From: Sphaerolaimus hirsutus
Taxonomy: Eukaryota; Nematoda; Chromadorea; Monhysterida; Sphaerolaimidae
DNA: 64,000 nucleotides
Direction: 5' to 3'
Assembly (NCBI GenBank): GCA_964036195.1
Contig: OZ038457.1
Span: 6,847,147-6,911,146, forward strand
Of the stretch, positions 24,001-34,119 are shown piece by piece (the first letter of the stretch is position 1; every line of letters starts with the position of its first letter). The position numbers and the translations under genes are program-made. The notes below the pieces were generated by a model. That model did no database searches, was not told where the DNA came from, and worked only from the letters and a program-made list of their open reading frames with translations.

Positions 24001-27000
24001 TCCATTTGTTTAATTGTTTTGCATTTTATCGTTACTTGAGATTTTTTTTTTTAATATAATTTTCCATTTCACTTCTCATTTCCCTTCGCACTTCTCATTT
24101 CACTTCGCTTTTGCCATTTCACTTCTCACTTCACTTCTAACTTCTCATTTCACATCTCGTTTGCCATCTCACTTCTCACTTCACTTCGCTTTTGCCATTT
24201 CACTTCTCATTTCTTATTTCACTTCGCTTTTGTCACTTCACTTCGCACTTCTCAATTTGCGGAACTGCCCCCTGGTTCAAAATCAAAGCGAATGTGCTGA
24301 ATCCCTTTGTACATGTATCGTTTTGGACATCATCGGCATTTATAAAAAAGTAAAATGGATTATTGAGTGGAAATAACGTGGCAGAGAGCAATTTGTCGGA
24401 TGCAATGTAGACGAGAAAGTCAGTTATAGTCTCTGCCAAGTGATATTTCATTGCAGCCTGGCAGAGTTGTTAAATGTACTGAACTTTTTGAGGTAAACGT
24501 AAATGTAAAGTGTTCATTTTTCACTCACTACTGAGTACAGAAAATGTAAAGTAGAATTTAAAACGTGAGTCAATTACTTTTGTCCCCGGAAAACGTAATA
24601 TTGGGTATTTTTGAGAAATTTTTCACTCAAAATCACGTATTTCAACACTCTTAATTTCACCTGTTAATGTGTTTTTTTCTCCTATTTTTCAGTTATTTTA
24701 GGATTTTTTCCCCTTTTTTGTAATCGCCTTCTTTCAAAGAGTACGTGAGTATCTGAGTACCAGTATTCTTTTCGGTAGGAAACATGAATGTATTTAATTG
24801 AGTAGGTATACATATTTATCAAGTAAACATAAATACATCTGATAAAAAATAGCTAAAGCCAACAAAAAGTGGACACTGCACCTAACCATGTGTATGCTTT
24901 TGAATGCACAAAAGTAATATATCATATACCATGCCATTTTCTGATTGAGCTATCAAAAGATGTATATCAAGGGAAATGTACACGAATGCTAAAAATATAG
25001 GCTATCAACACAGCAAACTGCATCACAAGAAACAATTTCACCAAACGTTTGCATGGCAGCGTGAGCTGTGTCAAAGTGCTGCAAACATTAAAGATACAAA
25101 AAGCTCACGCTGCCATGCAAAAGTTTGGTGAAATTGTTTCTTGTGATGCAGTTTGCTGTGTTGATAGCCTATATTTTTAGCATTCGTGTACATTTCCCTT
25201 GATATACATCTTTTGATAGCTCAATCAGAAAATGGCATGGTATATGATATATTACTTTTGTGCATTCAAAAGCATACACATGGTTAGGTGCAGTGTCCAC
25301 TTTTTGTTGGCTTTAGCTATTTTTTATCAGATATACTTCTTTTTGAGGGCCACAGGCCCAAAAGTTTATAAGTTATTGCAAATCAAGCAAATGCCAAATG
25401 TGGCAGGGAGCAATACAATCTATAGTCAAGAAGACGCCAAATACTAAGATTCAAAAGATTTTCAACCTGACATTTAGAACCTGAAATTTATCACTTGACA
25501 TTTATGACTTGAAATTACCCACTTGACAATAACTTGACATAAACCACTTGACATTTATGACTGAATGGCATCACTTGATATTTATGACTTGACATGAACT
25601 GCTTGCCATTTTTTCACCTGATAGTTTTCACTTGACATAAACAACTTGACAGGTATCACCTGAAAATTGTTACTTGACATTTGACATGACATTTATCACT
25701 TGACATTAAACTTGACATTTCACTTGACATTTATCATTTGATGTTAAACTTGACATTTGACATGACATTTATCACTTGACATTAAGCTTGACATTTAACT
25801 TGACATTTGACTTGACATTTCACTTGAAATTTATTACTTGACATTTCACTTGAAATGTATCACTTGGCATTTGACTTGACATGGCAATTGAAAGTTATCA
25901 CTATATATTCACCTTGACATTTATCACTTGACATTTGACTTGACTTGACTTTAGACTTGACATTTGACTTGATATTTGATCACTTGACATTAAACTTTAC
26001 ATTTGACTTGACATTTCTCACTTGAAATTTGACTTGACATTTATCACTTGAAATTTGACTTGACATATGACTTGATATTTCACTTGACATTTATGACTTG
26101 ACATTAAACTTGACATTTCACTTGAAATTTGTCACTTCACATTTGACTTGTAATGTGTCACTTGACATTTGACATGACATTTGACATTACATTTCACTTG
26201 AAATTTATCACTTTACATTTGACTTGACATTTGACATGACATTTATCACTTGACATTAAACTTGACATTTCAATTGAAATTTATCAGTTGACATTTGACT
26301 TGAAAGTTTTCACTTGAAATTTGACTTGATACTTTATCACTTGATATTTTATAACTATCTATCACTTGACATTTATCAATTGACAGTTCACTTGAAATTT
26401 ATCACTTGACAATTATCACTTGACATTTCACTTGAAATCTACCACTTGACATTTATCACTTGATATTTGACTTGATATCTTATCACTTAATATTTTATCA
26501 CTAGACATCTATCACTTGACATTTATCACTCGACATTTGACTTGACATTTATAACTTGACATTTGACTTGACATTTATAACTTGACATTTGACTTGACAT
26601 CAACCACTAGACAGTTATGACCTGATAGTAATCAGCATGCAAGGTCACATGCTCAGTATCACATGAAGCAGTAGTTCAGGCATGTTTGCGCATTTTACAC
26701 AAAATAAGCAAACTTGAATAACTTTTGTAAATCTGTACCAAAATTGCCAAAAATTGTCTCATTTGAAAGCTCTAGTCATGGCACATATCAACAAATTTTT
26801 TTTATTGCCCCATTTGTATTCAAATTTTAAATTTATTGAGGTTTGAAAATTTCAAACAGATACCGTACCAAAGTGGGCGGAGCCTGTGAAAAAAAATCCC
26901 GAAAATAAGAAATGGCATCATATTCTCTTTCAAATGAGCCATCAACCATGAAAATCGGTCATGTTTCAAGGAAGTTATTGCAGTTTGAAGATTTTCGGGA

Positions 27001-27426
27001 GAACAAGAACAACAACAACAGCAACAAGAACACTACTTGAAAAAGAAAATGCGTAATAACTTCCTCCGAACTCAACCGTTGGATCTGAAAATTTGCATGG
27101 TGGTACTTTTCGACACGGGCTTTTTAATGGTGCAGTCGGTTCTGCACTAGCGCATTGCGTTCCGAAGTTATTGCGATTTTAAATTTGCGATTTCCGCATT
27201 TTGGTGTGTCCGACCATATTATGGGTGGGTCGCTTGCGCCCTCCCTCGGCAGCGAGGGATGGCGCTGGCGCGCCCACCCGATTGTAACAACTATGCAGCC
27301 TTGTTGCTCCTCTCCCTGTTCATTTCCAGCAGCACCATGACGTTGAAGACCAATGCGAATGAGAACAGACACATCATTGGCCATGAGTGTTTCATCCATA
27401 CCGCAAAATCTCTGGCTACAAATGCC
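21018..27426 (-). CDS. Rhodopsin-like seven-transmembrane receptor, 5' end not found
   Basis: A class A GPCR-like protein, ligand unknown. Six exons were assembled: 27426-27300, 24457-24272, 22984-22757, 22533-22369, 21659-21515 and 21322-21018, in phase throughout with a TAA stop. Exon 1 holds TM1 (CLFSFALVFNVMVLLEMNRE). Exon 2 holds TM2 and the conserved TM3 cysteine (NDTCTKGFSTFALILNQ). Exon 3 starts IFLCLLTFDRFQAV, with DRF in place of DRY, and contains TM4. Exon 4 has TM5 ending VTGIVYKLFRNKR. Exons 5 and 6 hold the third loop, TM6 (LLFGTVGLNLVLTIPQMTF) and TM7, then IFTKSYAKAAAKV. TM7 lacks a clear NPxxY. Four introns coincide with or consist mostly of transposons. Removing these at their ends restores the frame, for example ILNQ|IFLC. 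Donors of introns 1 and 2 are not clean GT. The gene could be functional with transposon-derived introns, or a pseudogene broken by insertions; the lack of frameshifts or stops favours the former. Confidence 0.7.
21325..21514. mobile_element. Introner-like MITE, family F (receptor intron 5)
   Basis: Read on the minus strand, it begins GTGCCACTCCCAGACCCTG and ends in the inverted form CAGGGTCTGGGATTGCCACC. It is followed by AG, which is also the dinucleotide before it (CTAG|GTGCC ... CACC|AG|TACTT). Using that GT as donor and the downstream AG as acceptor removes exactly the element plus one AG copy and joins CTA G|TA CTT in frame. The interior is a near-perfect palindrome of TGTAAAATG / CATGACATTTGACA motifs. 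Related copies are at 32763, 36213 and, more diverged, 28150-28521. Confidence 0.8.
21696..21963. mobile_element. Family G MITE inside receptor intron 4
   Basis: Begins GTGCCAGTTCCGCAAGTGGA and ends CCACTTGTGGGACTGGCCCC. The interior has inverted tracts of AAGTAAAATGGCAAAAGCGAAG type. It lies inside the 708-bp intron between receptor exons 4 and 5 rather than at its borders. Confidence 0.8.
22521..22756. mobile_element. Family G MITE forming receptor intron 3
   Basis: On the minus strand the preceding exon ends TTCCTG and the element starts GTGCCAGTTCTGCAAGTGG. It ends GCAGAACTGGCTCC, followed by TG, duplicating the TG target. The GT at the element start is in donor position. Because the duplicated dinucleotide is TG rather than AG, the likely acceptor is CTTGCAG inside the element end. 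This would add four codons (NWLL) yet stay in frame. Confidence 0.8.
22986..24271. mobile_element. Family G MITE with nested insertion, receptor intron 2
   Basis: The left end is GTGCCAGTTCCGCATATTG and the right end AATTTGCGGAACTGCCCCC. Inner tracts are CACTTCGCTTTTGCCATTT-type repeats. A second element (family H, about 23263-23930) is nested inside. On the coding (minus) strand the junction is AACCAG|element|AGATATTCC, so removal restores the codons for ILNQIFLCLL. This orientation presents GGGGCAG at the 5' end. The nearest GT is seven bases inside the element, so the donor is uncertain. Confidence 0.75.
23263..23930. mobile_element. Nested hAT-like MITE, family H
   Basis: CAGGGACGTATGCAGGATTT at the left and a diverged GTGTACATCCTTGG at the right, with G-run and C-run tracts next to the ends. 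The better preserved copy at 41792-42237 has an 8-bp target duplication. This copy interrupts the family G element above. Confidence 0.6.
24837..25332. mobile_element. Palindromic (foldback) MITE, family E
   Basis: Two arms of about 230 bp, almost perfectly inverted, meet at a loop of about 35-40 bp near 25085. The arm ends read AAAAAATAGCTAAAGCCAAC and GTTGGCTTTAGCTATTTTTT. Motifs TTTGCATGGCAGCGTGAGC and its inverse sit next to the loop. A transcript would form a long hairpin. The sister copy is at 42382-42889. Confidence 0.9.
25441..26640. repeat. Minisatellite (ACTTGACATTT)n
   Basis: About 1.2 kb of degenerate 11-13-bp units of the types ACTTGACATTT, GACTTGACATTT and ATCACTTGACATTT. There are no spacers and the unit is far too short and irregular to be a CRISPR array. 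It lies between the family E palindrome and repeat L. Confidence 0.95.
26660..27287. repeat. Dispersed repeat L, copy 1
   Basis: About 600 bp matching, in inverted orientation, 39816-40440. Shared blocks include GCGCATTTTACACAAAA, AAAGTGGGCGGAGCCTGT and the terminal CGGGTGGGCGCGCCAGCGCC. A CCTCCCTCGGCAGCGAGGGA hairpin lies near the terminal end. The end hairpin might suggest a Helitron-like 3' end, but no other Helitron hallmark was seen. Confidence 0.75.
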
Positions 27427-27507
27427 CTGCGATGGGTTGCTTTACAATAATGCAATGGGCAGGGGCATTGTGCACACTTGATGCCACCCAGTCCCCCAGG
27501 GGCATAT

Positions 27508-28149
27508 GAAGGGTGTGCTTCTAAAAGTACCGATCTACAAATTTTTCAAATTTGAGTTAGGACCATTTTTGGGGTCCCCATAAAAATGCGCTTCAAAAAT
27601 ATATATAATATGTGGGGGGTGCGAAATTCAATTTTGAGATATGGGGGGTCGAAAAAAGCAAAAAAAATCGCAAAATACAGTTTTTGAAATTTTAAAAGTA
27701 CCGATCTACACACTTTTTTCAAAATTGTTCTTTTAAATGTACTGATCTGCACATTATTATTTGTGCTTCTAAAAGTACCGATGTCAGATCGGCGTCCGGT
27801 TGCTCAAAAACTCATTTTGTGCTTTTTTATTATGGGTAAAAGTACCGATCTACAGCTTTCTGATTTTGTGCTTTAAAAAATACCGATCTACATGCTATTA
27901 CTAATTTGTTCCTTTAAAATGTACTGTACTACAAAAATACAATTCCCTAAATTTTATATAGCTAGTGTTATGTGTATAATCAATGAATATACCCATGCAT
28001 GTGAAGACCCAACAATATGGCCGAAATACCTTTACCCAAAATTCCCATACCCAATACCCATGTATGGGTATTGCATGCTCCAAACTTTCAATCGCGATTA
28101 TCTCGAAATCGATTTTTTGTAGATCGGTACTTTTAGAAGCACACCCTTC
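27508..28149. mobile_element. MITE, family Q
   Basis: TIRs of about 30 bp: GAAGGGTGTGCTTCTAAAAG then TACCGATCTAC at the left, and the inverse ending GAAGCACACCCTTC at the right. The AAAGTACCGATCTACA motif recurs several times inside. No coding capacity. Confidence 0.8.
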
Positions 28150-28521
28150 ATATCAAGACCATGTAAAAGACCTGTAAAAGACCCTGTAAAGTGTGAAAGA
28201 CCCTATTAAATGTTATGTGTCATGTAAACGACCCTGTAAAATGTCATGTGTCATGTAAAAAAACCCCATGTAAAGTGTCAAATGTCATGTAAAAGACCCT
28301 GTAAACACTGACCCTTTTTGACATAAAATTTGGATACAATAACAAGAAAAATGAGATTTGGATACACATGACACTTTACAAGGTCTTTTAGATGACATTT
28401 GAGACTTTACAGGGTCTTCTACATGCCACATGACATTTTACAGGGTCTTTTACATGAGACATGCTATTTTACAGGGTCTTTTACAATTTACACGTTTTTT
28501 ACAGGGTCTGGGAGTGGCACC
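28150..28521. repeat. Diverged family F element, left end missing
   Basis: Repeats of GTAAAAGACCCTGTAAA and ATGTCATGTAAA on the left and ACATTTTACAGGGTCTTTTA on the right. The right end GGGTCTGGGAGTGGCACC is intact and is followed by AG. The left terminus is not recognisable, probably removed by the abutting family Q element. Confidence 0.6.
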
Positions 28522-29090
28522 AGAACTAAATGTGTGCCATCACTTGAAACAAGTTACACAATGTGTATTTACACAAAACACATGGGGTTCTTTAAAAATG
28601 AATGCTTTTTTGGTTTTCTGTCATAAATAATATTGTTTTGTTATATCAGTTACATTAGATCCAACGACGGTAAGGTATTTACAGCGGCAGAATCAATAGT
28701 GGGAGGCTGAATAGCTAAGTACCACAATCAAAGCCAAAGTGATAAACCAGCGTGCGAGTTTTCTTCGAATTACGCTCGGTGTTCGTTCGTTCGCTAGCAT
28801 GATTCGTTCCCAGACAACTTCGATTTCAATTATCCTGTTTTCCAGCATTACCTACGACAAGTGCAAAACTTTCACCTTTCCCCGTTCTATTTCTTACCGC
28901 TAACTATTTTCAACCCCGCCCCCCCCCCCCCGTTAACAAGTCAAGTTATTATTCATATACCCGGCGGATCGCAAAGTATGCGCAGAATCCTACCATAATT
29001 TAAGGACTGAAATCTTGTAATAAATTTCGTGATTAATTATTCCACAGTAAAAACTAAATACTATGATGAAAAAATTGTATAATTTTTGGT
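28522..29090. other. No recognised gene
   Basis: Unique AT-rich sequence with a C-run at 28918-28931. No domain or repeat boundary was recognised. Confidence 0.3.
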
Positions 29091-29093
29091 TCA

Positions 29094-29402
29094 TTATTCA
29101 GATGGGTTATGGTATGTTTCCATACTAAGTGTGATGTCCGCCAAGTATGTGAGGACATTTCTAGACAAACAGCACCTCCTCAGTGCGTACTGCTCATTGT
29201 CCAAGTTCGCTGGGGGCCACTGTCGAATGGCCGCGTGCCATCCGTACGTTGCGTCCACGTACAGGACAAAAATCGCATCATACAATGGCCGGTATTTCAA
29301 ATAATATGTTCCATAACACACTTTATAGGCCAGCATTTCTAATTGTGCACAATAGATTAATAGAGTAGGATAGCCATTGTTCGGGTCAGGATTAGTGAGG
29401 GA
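29094..29402 (-). CDS. Candidate exon or ORF, unassigned
   Basis: The minus-strand frame is open from about 29402 to a TAA at 29094 and reads as protein-like sequence, for example AYKVCYGTYYLKYRPLYDA and AIFVLYVDATYGWHAAIRQW, then RRCCLSRNVLTYLADITLSM. Composition is less biased than in the repeats and codon use resembles the neighbouring exons. No family was recognised and splice borders were not settled. The opposite strand is also open over part of it, so this could be coincidence. Confidence 0.35.
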   Translation of the reverse strand, partial: SLTNPDPNNGYPTLLIYCAQLEMLAYKVCYGTYYLKYRPLYDAIFVLYVDATYGWHAAIRQWPPANLDNEQYALRRCCLSRNVLTYLADITLSMETYHNPSE

Positions 29403-30366
29403 AATACATGGTATTTACTTGTACATACATTTTATGCAAGTAACAAGAAAAAAAACTAATTTTATGCTTACATGATGAAAACAATAATTGTAGCAGTTTT
29501 ATGCGGGTACTGGGTAAAAATGTATTTTTATGTGGGTATTTTATGAGCATGGCTAAAAATCTAAGTATTTACCTGAACATACGAATATAACTTCTGCAAA
29601 AGTTAGGTACTTTTATCAATTTTGGTTTTTGTTGTATCAGTTTACAAAGGCTATGCAAAAAAACAAGGCAAATGTACTCAGTGTGCACAATTAACAAATG
29701 CTTATTGTACTTCTCTGTAACTGCTAACAGCAAATGATTTGTGATCAAAGTATGGATATGCTTTCAGCAGTTTGCATTCTGGATACTCATCAGACAGTGG
29801 TACCCATTTCTGTAAGTGGGTATTAAAGGTTAAGGGGGTTTGAAAAAAACATTGCTTACAACAATTCCAAACATTTCTTGTTTATTCACATCCATTTTCT
29901 AATTTTCTGCTGATAGCTACCTAGTTTAGTTTCTGTATCTATGGATGTGTATAGGTATACTAATCAGATGGACTAACAAAGTATTCTAGAAGTGCATCAT
30001 AGAAGTCCGCAAGACACACTTTATCTGTGATGGAGACATCTCTGTAATGTTGGGATCCCATTAGGGTTGGGAATTTTCAAAATTTTGCGTTTGGGTATAT
30101 ATCTGGTATCAGGTCCAAAAAGGTTTAGGTCGGGTATCGGTTCCAAAAAACTTTGCGGGTATCGGGTTCCGGTCGGGTATTGAGGTCGGATATCAGGTTG
30201 GGTTTTAGGTCTAATGTCGGGTATCTGGTGATAAAATGACCTGGTATAGGATTGAACAAAAAAAATGCAGCATAGTGTAGTGTATCTATCACCAGAGTTG
30301 ATAGTGGGTATTTACGTTTACTCTGAAATACACTATAAGCTGCACCATACAAATGATAAAAGAATA

Positions 30367-30513
30367 CCTGCAGAGATCTTGGTCATCGGCCAGTACACCC
30401 CTCATTCTACATCTGACATAATCAAGACATTCCTCCCTCAGATCCATTGGAATCTGTGTGAAATGAGAGTTTAACTCTAAATTGACATCTATTATGATAC
30501 TATTTATCACCAT
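30367..30513 (-). CDS. Candidate exon, unassigned
   Basis: Open minus-strand frame with MDLREECLDYVRCRMRGVL and ADDQDLC, ending at a good donor TCTGCAG|GTATTC. It might join the 29.1-kb or 31.5-kb candidates, but phases could not be verified. No family was recognised. Confidence 0.3.
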
Positions 30514-30792
30514 GTGCAGATTTGTGCTGATATCATTGGAAACTTACATGCAGAGTTGTTCACTCACATTTTACTCACACATGAGTACAGAAAACATAAA
30601 GTATTGTATTTTTTGATTTACAGTGTGTAAAAGGAGAGTAAAATACTTTATTCCAGAGAAAACGTTAAAAATGAGAATTTTGGAAGGGGAAAATGAAAAA
30701 TGGGTATTTTTCGCACAGAAAACATAAAACTGAGTATTTTTCTCACAAAAAAAATATTGGTGTTTTTTTAATTTTGAGGTGTGAGCAGAGTT

Positions 30793-31415
30793 GTTAAAAT
30801 ACTGGTATTTTTGGAAAGTGTAAGTGTAAGCATAAATATATTTTCCAAATTTTGAGTATGGATACTGTAAGCATAAGGTATTTTTAAAATACCTAGGAAA
30901 GTGTAAAAAAGTGCAAGCATAATTTTTTGAAAAGAGAGTGCTCTTGCTGTTGAGCATCGGACGACACCCTACCTTTCACTTTTAGATGAATTTACTGATC
31001 ATTCCATTCATTTTTCACATTATTTTCATCAACCACAATCATCAAAACATTGTCGTCGGAATCCATCATCTGACCCAAAATTCCCAATCTGACGCCACGA
31101 TAATCGCCGAGAGACAATTTTTTACAACACACTTATATTTTAACACAACTTATATCTCTATCGCTATTTACAGTGAGCTATTGCACACGTGCAGTTTTTT
31201 TAACACACGTTCTTGTTCAATTTCTTTTTTGTATGTTTACACTTTTTCAAAAGCGTAAAACTTGCCCGTGTGAATTTTTTAAACACTTTTATTACCCGGG
31301 TAATTTGGCCGGAAAAGCGTACGGGTATTTTATAAAAGCGTAAGCATAAGTGTAAATATAAATACTCATTTACCCGGGTATTTCGGGTAAGTGTAAATAC
31401 ACTTTCCCAACTCTG
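30793..31415. mobile_element. hAT-like MITE, CAGAGTTGTT family
   Basis: Starts GCAGAGTTGTTAAAATACTG and ends in the inverted CACTTTCCCAACTCTG. The interior carries GTAAGTGTAAGCATAAAT repeats. It is related to 33192-34119 and 34403-35225, which show 8-bp duplications. The duplication here was not resolved. Confidence 0.5.
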
Positions 31416-31419
31416 GGTG

Positions 31420-31680
31420 TGATTGAAAGGAACCAACCGATCCTTGCTCACGAGCCCAGTCCGAACGGTACAGTTTGGACGCACCACAATCTTTGGCGGA
31501 CATTGACAGGTAGCGATCCCGCACGGCTAGGCACTGTGCCAACTTTGTCTGTTTGTGCGCACTTAATACACCTTGCATGCTAGCAACGGTAAAATAACCG
31601 AGTCTACTGCAGAGGTACAGCATCTCGTAAAATAGCGATGGCACATAAAATGGAATTTCACTGGAAATTGAGACCTCCTT
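31420..31680 (-). CDS. Candidate exon, unassigned
   Basis: Open minus-strand frame containing IPFYVPSLFYEMLYLCSRLG and then KQTKLAQCLAVRDRYLSMS. It ends against the hAT-like MITE at 31415. Protein-like but with no family recognised. A membrane protein is possible from the first block only. Confidence 0.35.
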
Positions 31681-32762
31681 TCACCTCGAAATACCCCCCC
31701 TCAAAATGATCACTATGAATTAATATACCCCCCTCGAAATGCCCCTCCCCCGAATTGGGTGTAAATGACAAAATCTGCGGTTTGTGGACTTCTATAAACG
31801 TAATTAACAAACTTAAGAAAATTTTACTATTTGTCAACAATTCCAATGAAAAATGTTGAAAATATTGCAGAAAGGGTAGACTTTATGGGGGGGGGGTTTG
31901 CCCACTGAGATCAGTCAGAAGTGGGTGACTGTAAAGAAAGCGTTGAGCGGTGTATTCAGTGCAGCACCTCTGCGACGGGGTGGCCAGTGCTGCTAGGAGC
32001 TTCGGCCAAAGAACTCGACAGACAAGTCCAGCAGAGTACAACCACTGAAGTTAGGCCGGTGCCCATGTCCACTGTTAAAAGTCCACTTTTAATGTTGTCA
32101 GGTTATCGATTAAGACGCGATTAATTTTGGATCTGTATTTTGAGGTCAATTTTTAGAATGCACCTGTTAACCGTTACGGTACTGTTTTATGGCGAGTGTT
32201 TGAGTTTTATTAATGTCTGACAGACATTCATTTCCTTTTTAGGAGACATTAGCATTGGAATGTGGGCATAAATCAAAACTTTTGTTTAACCTACAATATT
32301 GTCTGAATGTAAACACCTTATTCCGGATCACGTCAGGCACCCTATTTTTGATTTCACTTGTGACTAGTGATGGAAAAGCGCCAGAAAAAAGTGGCGCCAT
32401 GCGCCAATGGCGCCATTCAGGAAGTGGGCGCCATTTGAAAAATAGGGCGCCAGGCGCCAATGTCGCCAAAACAAATAAGTGTGCACAATACCCTGCACAT
32501 GCTAAAAAAAACTTCTCCAGAACTGCAGTGCACACCAGTGTTGTTAAAATACTGGTATTTTTGGAAAACGTAAACGTAAACATAAATAATTTTTCCAAAT
32601 CAAAAGTATAAATACTAATACGTAAGGTATTTTTAAAATACCAAGGAATACGTAAAAAAACGTAAACGTAAAAATAATTAAAAAGAAGTATTCGCCATTC
32701 TTTTTCGGAAAATACCATTACTTTCACATTTAGATGGGTAAATCAGAGGGGCAATTCTCCTG

Positions 32763-32949
32763 GAGGCACTCCCAGACCCTGTCAAAGGCCCTGTAAAATG
32801 TCAAATGTCATGTTATGTGTCAAAGTCATGTAGAATTCCCTGCAAAATGGCAAACATATGTTACCATTTTGCAGGACACTTTACATGACTTTCGACACTG
32901 CATGACATTTGACATTTTACAGGCTTTTACAGGGTCTGGGAGGGACACC
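32763..32949. mobile_element. Introner-like MITE, family F
   Basis: Left AGGCACTCCCAGACCCTGTC, right ACAGGGTCTGGGAGGGACACC followed by AG. The interior palindrome carries TGTAAAATGTCAAATGTCATG. On the minus strand it starts GTGTCCC after TTCTTCTG, so it too presents a GT donor. It abuts the candidate coding segment at 32950-34300. Confidence 0.75.
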
Positions 32950-33191
32950 AGAAGAATCTTGTAAGTACTCTGTCGAATCATCTTCTAGTGGGTCGGAATA
33001 AGTTCGAACGCACAACACAATTGTGTCACGCAGTTTTTGCGCGACACAATTTTGTTGCGCAGGTAGTGGTGGAATGGCGCCGTGGCGCTGAAAATACACT
33101 CGATTTTGTGCCTGTCGCTGTATGTACGTAAACAGTGGATGTTTGATTGGGCAGTGATCAACCCTCTGGAGGCTGCGAGCGAGTTGCAAAG

Positions 33192-34119
33192 CATAGTTGT
33201 TCAAACGTATTTACATTTACTCAATAAATACGGATACTTGAGTACTGCGTAAATACGTTTACATTGCCTCCCGAAAAAATACCGGTACTCACTTACTCGC
33301 GTACTTTTTGAAAGTACACGAGTACAGAAAACATATTTCAAAAGCCGGAATTACAGCTCAGCGGCGTTTGACGTGAAATAATTACGTCGTAAAATTGATT
33401 ACATCAAAATGGACAAAGGTACAGCATTGAAATTTCAGAATTAGATAGTTCTAGTAATTGGGTGTAATGTCCCAAACTAAAATTTATCAAATAATCATTA
33501 TTTGAGTAGTCATTAATTTACCGTCAAAATTTTTTGGTGACGTAAAATGTTTAACGTGAAATGTTGACGTAGAATGTGTAAATTTCGACGGTAAATTAAT
33601 AACTACTTAAATAATGATTATTTGATAAAATTTGTTTGGGACATTACACACAATTACTAGAACTATTTAATTCTGAAATTTCAATGCTGTACCTTTGTCC
33701 ATTTTGATGTAATCAATTTTACGACGTAATCATTTCACGTCAAACGCCGCTGAGCTGTAATTCCGGCTAAACAGGCTTTTTAATAGGCTTTTTCGAGGCA
33801 TAAATAAAAAAGGAGAGAAAAGCTAAAAAATAGTAACAAAATATCCAGAATAGGATAAAGATAGACAAAAACACATTAACTAGTGAATCTGATGGTGGAC
33901 AAGTTTGAAAAGTAGTGATTTTGTTGGAAAATTGGGGCAAATTTTGTCAAAAATACCCACTTTTACGTTTTCTGCGGACAAAAGTCATTTAATCATGTTT
34001 ACTCATGAGTAAAAGTAAAAAATAAATACTTTACGTTTTCTGTATTCACCTGCGAGTAAAAATAAATACTTAACATTTATGTTTACTTTTGAAAACGTTC
34101 AGTACTTTTAACAACTCTG
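33192..34119. mobile_element. hAT-type MITE with TTGCAAAG duplication
   Basis: Begins CATAGTTGTTCAAACG, ends AGTACTTTTAACAACTCTG and is flanked by perfect 8-bp duplications TTGCAAAG at 33184-33191 and 34120-34127. Inside are ACGTAAATAAA-type repeats and a nested 426-bp palindrome. Confidence 0.9.
33343..33768. mobile_element. Near-complete palindrome, 426 bp
   Basis: AGCCGGAATTACAGCTCAGC at the left is mirrored by GCTGAGCTGTAATTCCGGCT at the right. The inverted match extends through the arms (ATGGACAAAGGTACAGCATT; AATAATCATTATTTGA) to a small loop near 33550. It is nested in the hAT MITE and is non-coding. Confidence 0.9.

Larger units (their letters stand above)
24462..27295. mobile_element. 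Composite hAT-type insertion in receptor intron 1
   Basis: Coding-strand borders are CAAGGCTG|CATAGTTGTTAC ... AACAACTCTG|CCAGGCTG, an 8-bp target duplication with one mismatch and TIRs of the CAGAGTTGTT type. Deleting the element and one duplicate gives AAC AAG GCT GCA ATG, joining TM1 and TM2 exons in frame. The interior is composite: GTAAACGTAAATGTAAAG sequence (24475-24780), a 496-bp palindrome, a 1.2-kb minisatellite and a conserved repeat with a terminal hairpin. The 5' splice site for removing this insertion as an intron is not canonical (AAG|GC is one option). Confidence 0.65.

Noticed and set aside
24014..24376. Frame rich in FHFTSHFPSHFSFHFAFAISLL
   Set aside because: Translation of the CACTTCTCATTTCACTTCGC simple-repeat tract inside a family G element.
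25441..26640. Possible CRISPR-like array
   Set aside because: Units are 11-13 bp, contiguous, degenerate and without unique spacers; the host is eukaryotic.
26660..27287. Helitron 3' end based on the GC hairpin
   Set aside because: No CTRR terminus, no AT insertion site and no Rep/helicase frame could be shown.
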